Below, one piece after another: positions 58,313 through 64,000 of a DNA stretch of 64,000 nucleotides. Numbering within the stretch: position 1 is the first letter of the stretch; each line of letters opens with the position of its first letter. Both the position numbers and the translations under genes were made by a program. A model generated the notes under the pieces. The model was not told where the DNA came from, searched no databases, and was given only the letters and a program-made list of their open reading frames with translations. Source of the stretch: Labyrinthula sp. Ha (taxonomy: Eukaryota > Sar > Bigyra > Labyrinthulida > Labyrinthulaceae); the NCBI GenBank assembly GCA_015227615.1, contig JAALGZ010000006.1, positions 620,001 to 684,000 of the forward strand. Reading direction: 5' to 3'.

Positions 58313-59518
58313 TTGCTAGAAGAGAAAGAAGTGCTTAAATCGGCAATACAGATCTTGGGATGTGGAATGTACACCTCATATATCGAACTGGATATATTTC
58401 CATATAGGTCTAAGCAGCAAATTTGCACTCAGATACAGAAGCAGCTTAACATTCAAAGCATCAATTTCCTGCATGGCCTTAAGTTTGATGTAGACAAGGT
58501 CCGCTCATATTTGGATGCGTATTGGGGGTGCAAGGATTACAAGGTAAGAAAGCCAAGAATCACAATTGAAAAGCAAGAGTACGAGCAGTTACGAAGTCAC
58601 ATAACAAGGAATATAAAAGAATTCACTGGAAATTACGACAGAATTTCATATTGTAGGCAGCTTTTCGATATTGATCATGTGAAATTAATTTTGCAAGAAC
58701 AAGGAAAACAGGAACAGCGGAAATTCTTGGAAGCAAACTACGTCATGATGGATATGTTCGAGAAGCAAGTGAGTGCATTCGACGAATCAAGGCAGCAAGC
58801 TGTGCTCAAGACTCAACCATTCACGGACGTGCTAGAAACTCTGTTACTAAATTACAACCAGTCGTTGAAGGATTTAAACAACTTGCAATTGTATCAAGTA
58901 GCATTTAGGGTCCAGGAACCTCACTTGAAGGAGGTACCTAGGAAGACTTATAGAAATGTGGAGGGGTCAGCTCAAGTCCAGGATTCAAAAGAAGTGAAGA
59001 TAAGGATCCACTTGAAAGACGACACCAAGAGATACTTTTTCTACAAAAGAAGGAACAAATTTGAAACTGCAGGAGGGGAAGGAATAACAACTTTTTTGAA
59101 ACCTTTAAATTCAAGTCCTACCTTAGGAGATATGTTTAACTTTAGATTTTCAGGGTTAAAGAATAGTCCGAATCGGTTTGAGATTATTGTACTCGATCCA
59201 ACTTGGAATTCTGGAGTAAGTAGCCCAACTCGTGGAATAGCGCTGGATTACCCAACCTTGACCCTACGTCAGATATTTGAGATAATGTTTTCAGTAAAGA
59301 ATTATCCTTATGGGAGCTATTTATTGTTATGGACAGTCAATATGGCATTTGTCGGATGTTTGGAATGGATGAAGAATCAACAGTTTTACCTCGTAGATTA
59401 TATCCCTTGGATCAAGAAATTCGCTAGTGGAATATACAACCATGCTATGGGACACTATTTGACGCACTATAAGGAGCATTGCCCACTATTCCAGAGAAAG
59501 TCATCAAGCACACTGTAA
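58313..59518 (+). mobile_element. SANT/Myb-like plus MT-A70-like methyltransferase segment within the chromovirus (fossil)
   Basis: A long open segment of 401 residues downstream of the chromodomain. Residues ~3-47 fit a SANT/Myb-like repeat (EKEVLKSAIQILGCGMYTSY, then FPYRSKQQICTQIQKQL). The C-terminal ~110 residues resemble MT-A70-family N6-adenine methyltransferases in motif order: a DPxW-type motif at 295-298, DYPTLTLRQIFEI (312-324), LLLWTVN (337-343), PWIKK (365-369) and HYLTHYKEHC (381-390). Further MT-A70-like similarity (KPQELYSMLE, then a basic stretch) is visible in the sequence that follows, before the 3' LTR. MT-A70 enzymes methylate adenine N6 in RNA (METTL3/IME4) or DNA (METTL4, ciliate MTA1). 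The middle of the segment is unassigned. Its role in the element is inferred only from position; it is part of a broken element. Confidence 0.72.
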
Positions 59519-59765
59519 TACTCAGATGTTTTCAATGATGCGAATAAGAGAACTTGGTCCGTACCAATTGTAACGAAGCCGCTTGCAAACTCATGCAAAC
59601 CTCAAGAATTGTATTCAATGCTGGAACACACCTTTCTCTGTGGTAATGCCGCGGAGCCTTTTACAAGATCGAGCTACTTACGACCCAGACGAGCTCCAAT
59701 TGATATTGATCTGGTGCCTTTAGTAGACATGAGCTATATTTACCAATTGGAAAGAGACTCATTCG

Positions 59766-59777
59766 AAGAAGAGGGGA
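59766..59777 (+). other. Polypurine tract of the chromovirus
   Basis: An all-purine run, GAAGAAGAGGGGA-like, directly abuts the TG start of the 3' LTR. This is the usual plus-strand primer position and supports the LTR boundary. Confidence 0.75.
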
Positions 59778-59949
59778 TGTTCGTCTAGGAAACGTACTGC
59801 CACGTCATTACTATCCACACTGTCTAGCGTCCCTAGTTCTCAAGCTATGTGATATATGTAATACACAGATATCGGTTTATTGCAATATATATACTAACTG
59901 TTGAGAAGAATCAATTCAAGCAAGCTTGAAGAGAAAGAGGAGACATACA
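59778..59949 (+). repeat. 3' LTR of the chromovirus
   Basis: It begins TGTT and ends TACA, and aligns with the 5' LTR through CCACGTCATTACTATCCACA and the later TTGCAATATATATACTAACT block. Confidence 0.82.
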
Positions 59950-61865
59950 ACATAATACATCTTTACTAATACATAAGCACCGGAAACAACAGATCGTAAA
60001 ACCTTAATATCTCAACAAATACTGGGAGTTAGAAGACGTTACTTATATAATTTTAGATCTCCTTTTAAGCTTTTTCAGTCTGTTTCACTTAATATACGTA
60101 TCACATTCACAAATAGACGATACGGACAATTACTTGTCCAACTAGGGTATAATGATTTTCAAGAAATTGACAGAATTGTAAATTAGATTTCCATGGGTGG
60201 AAAAATAATAATGATTAAGAGAAGAAATTTACAAAGAGACTAAAAAGGTAATCAACCTTTGCAGTACCAAATGAACTGCAAATTGGGCAGAGGAAACATC
60301 AGAATAACATATATTTAATGAAAACAATAGCGCTTATTTTAAATATTTCATGGTAAGTTCAAGTGCCCCCCCCCTAATCTTTCTGCCCTCAATCTTCCTG
60401 GATATTACGGCTAGTCTTACTCCTTTCGATAAAGGTTATACTAAGAATAGAAGGTTGTATATTTTCTGGTCCATCAAATTGATAGAATAAGCACATCTCA
60501 GAATACTACGAAGTTTTTTTCATCATATCCTAGTATGAAATCTCATTCTAAACATACCCTATTTTCTGCTAAAAACAATCTGAAGTTTGCTCGAAATTAA
60601 CAATAGAAAACAGACCTGTTAAATTTTGTATCAATTCGCGGAATTCGGTAACGCTCTTGGCTCAGCCAGTTAGAACTCTAATGCTGGCTTAAGGATTACG
60701 TGGACTTAGTTCTACCCTTAAAACAGTTAAAATATAATTATTTCCTTAGAAAACTTAACAAATGTTTGAATAACCCCATAAATATGAGTAGAGTTTAAAA
60801 AAATGATCCCATGATTCCGATAGTATTGCTTTGATTATATTTCAGGAATCTAAGAACATCAAACCAACCACGTATAAAAAGTGGTTGGCTCTCTAATTAA
60901 ATTTTTTTGAAAATCATTAACGAAATAAACATAGTTATATATGATGTGGTTTTCCGTAACGTAAAATATTTTTAGTTGACGCACATTTCATGGGGTTTAT
61001 TTGATTTTATGTCTAAACTTACAATAGATTCTAGTTCACTCTACGAGTATGGACTTCTTCTTTGGGATGACTCCCTGAAGATGTAGAAAGTGTAAACAGG
61101 ATTTAATATGTTCCTAGGGACGTATTTTAAAAGCAAAAGTGATCAGCTAGAGCTTCAGATATATTAACATTTAACCTAATCGGTTGGTTGTTGCGGTTTT
61201 AAAGTAAATATGAAACCTCTTAGCTAAATGTAACTCTGAAATGGATAGAAATATTCCTTTGAACTAGTTATTACGCCGCAGTTTACTTCTCCTCTTATAG
61301 CATTTTGTTCTTTGGTTTATACAATCTTCGATATGTTTGCCTTTTTCTTCATTGCTCTGTGGAAATCAGTTCTACGGTTCCCAATTTTATTATTAATACA
61401 ACATTGCACAAAATAATATCAATGGGAAAATTTCCCACTATGGTTCTTATACCATTTAAAACATCTAAGCAACTTACTAACATGTTTATTCTAAGATTCA
61501 TATAAACACAAAGTTGATTATACAGGTAAAAAGAAACGTAGAATATCTGTTCCATTTTCCCTTTGGAATTCAAGTTTCCAATAATTGTCACGGAACAGTT
61601 TCAGCAATGGTACATTTCCACGGTTTACAGAACAATAATGTGTTCTTTACGAGTTTCACCTATTAGATTCATTTTCTAGAGTTATATTTCACAAAATTGC
61701 ATAAAATACACATATAGGCTTGTGACGTAAAACTGTGAAGACTTTGTAAAATCTTGAGCTTTTCACCTCGAATTACGTGGAAAACGGAAAAAAGGGCTTT
61801 TTAAAGATATTTTATTTTATCCAGGAATATATACATATATATATCTTCCAAATATATCGCTATAG
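59950..61865. other. Intergenic region upstream of the ROCO gene
   Basis: AT-rich with no recognisable gene. A C9 run lies at 60366-60374 and a tRNA A-box-like string near 60657. The promoter of the gene at 61866 should lie at its right end. Confidence 0.4.
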
Positions 61866-64000
61866 ATGAATATTAACAGTGCAGGAGAGAAAAAAAAAGT
61901 AGTTGGTGTGTTATACACAAGTGGTGAAGACAGACCAGAAGAAATTGTTGGAGGAAGTGAGTGGTTGAATCAACTGATAAAAATATTTCTTACAAGAAAC
62001 ATAGCCGAGCCTTTTCTTCGATGTAAGCTTTTAGTTGTTGGAAAAGCTCGAGCCGGAAAAACTTCCTTGATTAAGCAACTGCTTGGAAAAGATTTTGATG
62101 AAGCTGAAGATTCTACAAAAGGTTGTGACTTAGTTATATCAAGAGTTAAAAAAATTCTTAGCGAAGAGTTCTGGGAAGAGAAAATTCCTGAAGAGGATGA
62201 ACAATTTCTTTCGTTTCTACACAAACTATACGAGAGTTCAAACATAAGAATAATTTATCAGAAAAATCGAAGACACGAACTTATTCCTCCTCCGACATTT
62301 AACTTAAAAGAACAGGAAATTAATGACATAACAGCAAGATTTGAGGAATACCTGGAAGGCGAAAATGACCTTGCGAGGGATGATTTGAGTTTTTCAATCT
62401 GGGATTTTGGTGGTCAAGAAGTATTTTACAGTCTTCATCATCTGTTCATGACAGAATATGGATGTTATTTGATTATCTTCAATGCTGAAAATATATTAAA
62501 TGATGTTGATGGTTCTCAATCTTCACAAATTGCGTTCTTGAAATTTTGGTTAAATTCAAAAAAGCTTCATGCAAGAAGTGCGCCTTTAATACTTGTCGGA
62601 ACTCATTGTGAAGGATTTACTAAGGTTGAGTATAAGCAGGTACATTACATAATAGAAGAAGCTATTATGCAAGAAACTGGGTTTAAGAATGAGAGGTTTG
62701 AAGGTGCTGATCTTTTTGGAGTGGCTGTTGTAGGTTGTTTTTTTCCTGTTGACAACAAGACTGGATTTGGAGTTGATTTGTTAAGGAAATCAATTGAAAA
62801 AGTTGTAAGAAAACAAGATTTTCTTTCTGAAGAAATTAAACTTGCTTTTTTGAGAGCATATGATTTATTTATGAAAGAGAAAAAAAACTATTTATTAATT
62901 GAAGACGCTAAAGAAATATTTAGAAGGAATAAATTACCTCTAAATCAATTTGAAGGCGCCGTAGATTTTTTAAATCAAAGAGGTTTAATAACTTATTTTA
63001 ATCAAATATATCCAGAACATAATGCTATTATTCTAGAACCTCAGTGGTTAATCGACGGCATAACTAAAATAATTTATGATAAGAAGGTTCATGATAGACC
63101 CGACATTGATGCAGAGTTCGAAGATGAGTTTAGAGAATACAATAGATATGGATATATGAAAGAGATTTTGATCAATAATATTTGGGAGAAAGCTGGATAT
63201 TCAGATGTGGAAATAAAATACTTAAAAACAGTTATGGAACTAACTTTATTACTCTGTGAAAGTGGAGTTAGAGGCAATGAAACAACTTATTTGATTCCAA
63301 CGCTACCTGATTTAGAAGATTCGCAAAATGAACCAGAACTTTCAGATGAGTTCTGTGGCCCTTTTTTCGTGATTGACTTTTCTGGGTTTGGTACAGAGAG
63401 TAATAATTTTGTCAAATATTTACCTTTTGGGCTCTTTGAGAGGTTAGTATGTCTAGCGATTAAGCAAAATTATGAGCTTGGAGGTTTGAAAAAACCTTCC
63501 ATAAGAGAACAAGTTGCAACACTTAGTTTTGGTGATGGAGCGAGTTTTCAAATGCACCCTAGTTCTTTTAGTGAATCTACTGAAAAATTATGTATTAAAG
63601 TACGTGTTCATAAAGAAGCAAACTTTCTTGAAGCTAGAGAAATAATAAAGAATATTTATTGTATGATTAAGACCATAGAAGAAACATTTTTTTCAAATAG
63701 TAATGATGAATCTAACCATCTTTTAATCAACCTATTATTGCCATCTTCCGAAGAGACTGGATTTATACTGGCTAGATATGAAGATTTGATTGAAAAAGTA
63801 AAGGGAAATTATAATAAAAAGTTTTTTCCTAGTCCTAATAGTAATTCCCGTCGCTGTTTCAATGATTACCGGCATTGGTTTATTCAAGGAAATCATTTTC
63901 AAGAAGACTCTACAGAAAATAGTTTAATTACTCCAAAAAATTATACCCCTGGTGATCTTCAAAGAGCACAGTCTATGATATACCAGTTTAAACCACTTCC
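61866..64000 (+). CDS. ROCO-family GTPase (Roc-COR), partial at the window edge
   Basis: The frame is open from ATG 61866 to the window end (711 codons seen) with no stop. After about 50 N-terminal residues without leucine-rich repeats comes a Roc (Ras of complex proteins) GTPase: P-loop GKARAGKTS (59-67), G3 motif WDFGGQE and a G4-like GTHCEGF. The COR domain follows: FEGAVDFLNQRGLITYF and ILEPQWLIDGITKII, then the longer COR-B part with FVIDFSGFG and LPFGLFERLV. Roc and COR always occur together, and COR mediates dimerisation in the GTPase cycle of LRRK2- and bacterial-type Roco proteins. A kinase or other effector domain may follow outside the window. A large insert (roughly residues 95-170) sits between G1 and G3. 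No intron is needed in the part seen. Confidence 0.9.
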   Translation, partial: MNINSAGEKKKVVGVLYTSGEDRPEEIVGGSEWLNQLIKIFLTRNIAEPFLRCKLLVVGKARAGKTSLIKQLLGKDFDEAEDSTKGCDLVISRVKKILSEEFWEEKIPEEDEQFLSFLHKLYESSNIRIIYQKNRRHELIPPPTFNLKEQEINDITARFEEYLEGENDLARDDLSFSIWDFGGQEVFYSLHHLFMTEYGCYLIIFNAENILNDVDGSQSSQIAFLKFWLNSKKLHARSAPLILVGTHCEGFTKVEYKQVHYIIEEAIMQETGFKNERFEGADLFGVAVVGCFFPVDNKTGFGVDLLRKSIEKVVRKQDFLSEEIKLAFLRAYDLFMKEKKNYLLIEDAKEIFRRNKLPLNQFEGAVDFLNQRGLITYFNQIYPEHNAIILEPQWLIDGITKIIYDKKVHDRPDIDAEFEDEFREYNRYGYMKEILINNIWEKAGYSDVEIKYLKTVMELTLLLCESGVRGNETTYLIPTLPDLEDSQNEPELSDEFCGPFFVIDFSGFGTESNNFVKYLPFGLFERLVCLAIKQNYELGGLKKPSIREQVATLSFGDGASFQMHPSSFSESTEKLCIKVRVHKEANFLEAREIIKNIYCMIKTIEETFFSNSNDESNHLLINLLLPSSEETGFILARYEDLIEKVKGNYNKKFFPSPNSNSRRCFNDYRHWFIQGNHFQEDSTENSLITPKNYTPGDLQRAQSMIYQFKPL

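Larger units (their letters stand above)
52209..59949 (+). mobile_element. Ty3-like chromovirus LTR retrotransposon with an MT-A70-like extra module, broken
   Basis: The element is about 7.74 kb with ~171-bp LTRs. Order on the plus strand: gag-like region, protease, reverse transcriptase, RNase H, integrase, chromodomain, then an extra module resembling SANT/Myb plus MT-A70 methyltransferase, polypurine tract, 3' LTR. The order RT-RNase H-integrase-chromodomain defines the chromovirus branch of Ty3-like elements. The coding part is broken, with around ten interruptions. The two LTRs differ at roughly 20 of ~170 positions by eye, so the insertion is old. No convincing target duplication was found at the flanks. 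Confidence 0.88.

Overview
This is an AT-rich window of eukaryotic nuclear DNA. Genes are sparse, and long stretches have no recognisable coding content. Four genes or paralogues read through only if uniformly tiny GT-AG introns of 27-29 nt are removed. A membrane protein with a PTxSP-rich ectodomain, of a kind common in diatoms and other stramenopiles, and a fused shikimate-pathway enzyme point to a stramenopile-like protist or alga. That placement is inference; no rRNA or organelle marker is present.

Layout: (1) 0.6-10.9 kb holds two minus-strand copies of a membrane-anchored leishmanolysin-like metalloprotease, 7.7 kb apart, whose central ~0.7 kb is almost identical while the flanks are diverged. 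(2) 11.2-20.9 kb holds two hAT-type DNA transposons (A, 4.0 kb; C, 2.2 kb), each with terminal inverted repeats and perfect 8-bp target duplications. Old retroelement debris lies between them. (3) 23.9-31.3 kb is the host gene cluster: a mitochondrial carnitine/acylcarnitine-type carrier, a multi-pass membrane protein, a third metalloprotease paralogue with a destroyed zinc motif, the PTxSP protein, and a shikimate kinase / DHQase-like / shikimate dehydrogenase fusion. (4) 35.5-39.8 kb is a third hAT-type element (B, 4.35 kb) with perfect 8-bp target duplications. It shares a ~2.5 kb noncoding core with element A in inverted orientation although their ends differ. (5) 40.0-41.3 kb has a small membrane protein and a bHLH transcription factor, convergent. 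(6) 41.3-52.2 kb is a gene-poor desert. (7) 52.2-59.9 kb is a broken chromovirus-type LTR retrotransposon. (8) From 61.9 kb to the window edge is a ROCO (Roc-COR) GTPase gene.

The most unusual item is the retrotransposon. Downstream of its integrase and chromodomain, and upstream of its polypurine tract and 3' LTR, it carries a segment that looks like a SANT/Myb-like domain followed by an MT-A70-family (N6-adenine) methyltransferase. A chromodomain retroelement with a captured adenine methyltransferase module is not something I recognise as described.

The host genes do not form one pathway. The carrier (mitochondrial acyl-carnitine import), the shikimate enzyme (aromatic amino acid precursors), the bHLH factor and the ROCO GTPase are independent. 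The metalloproteases are a locally expanding, converting and decaying family.
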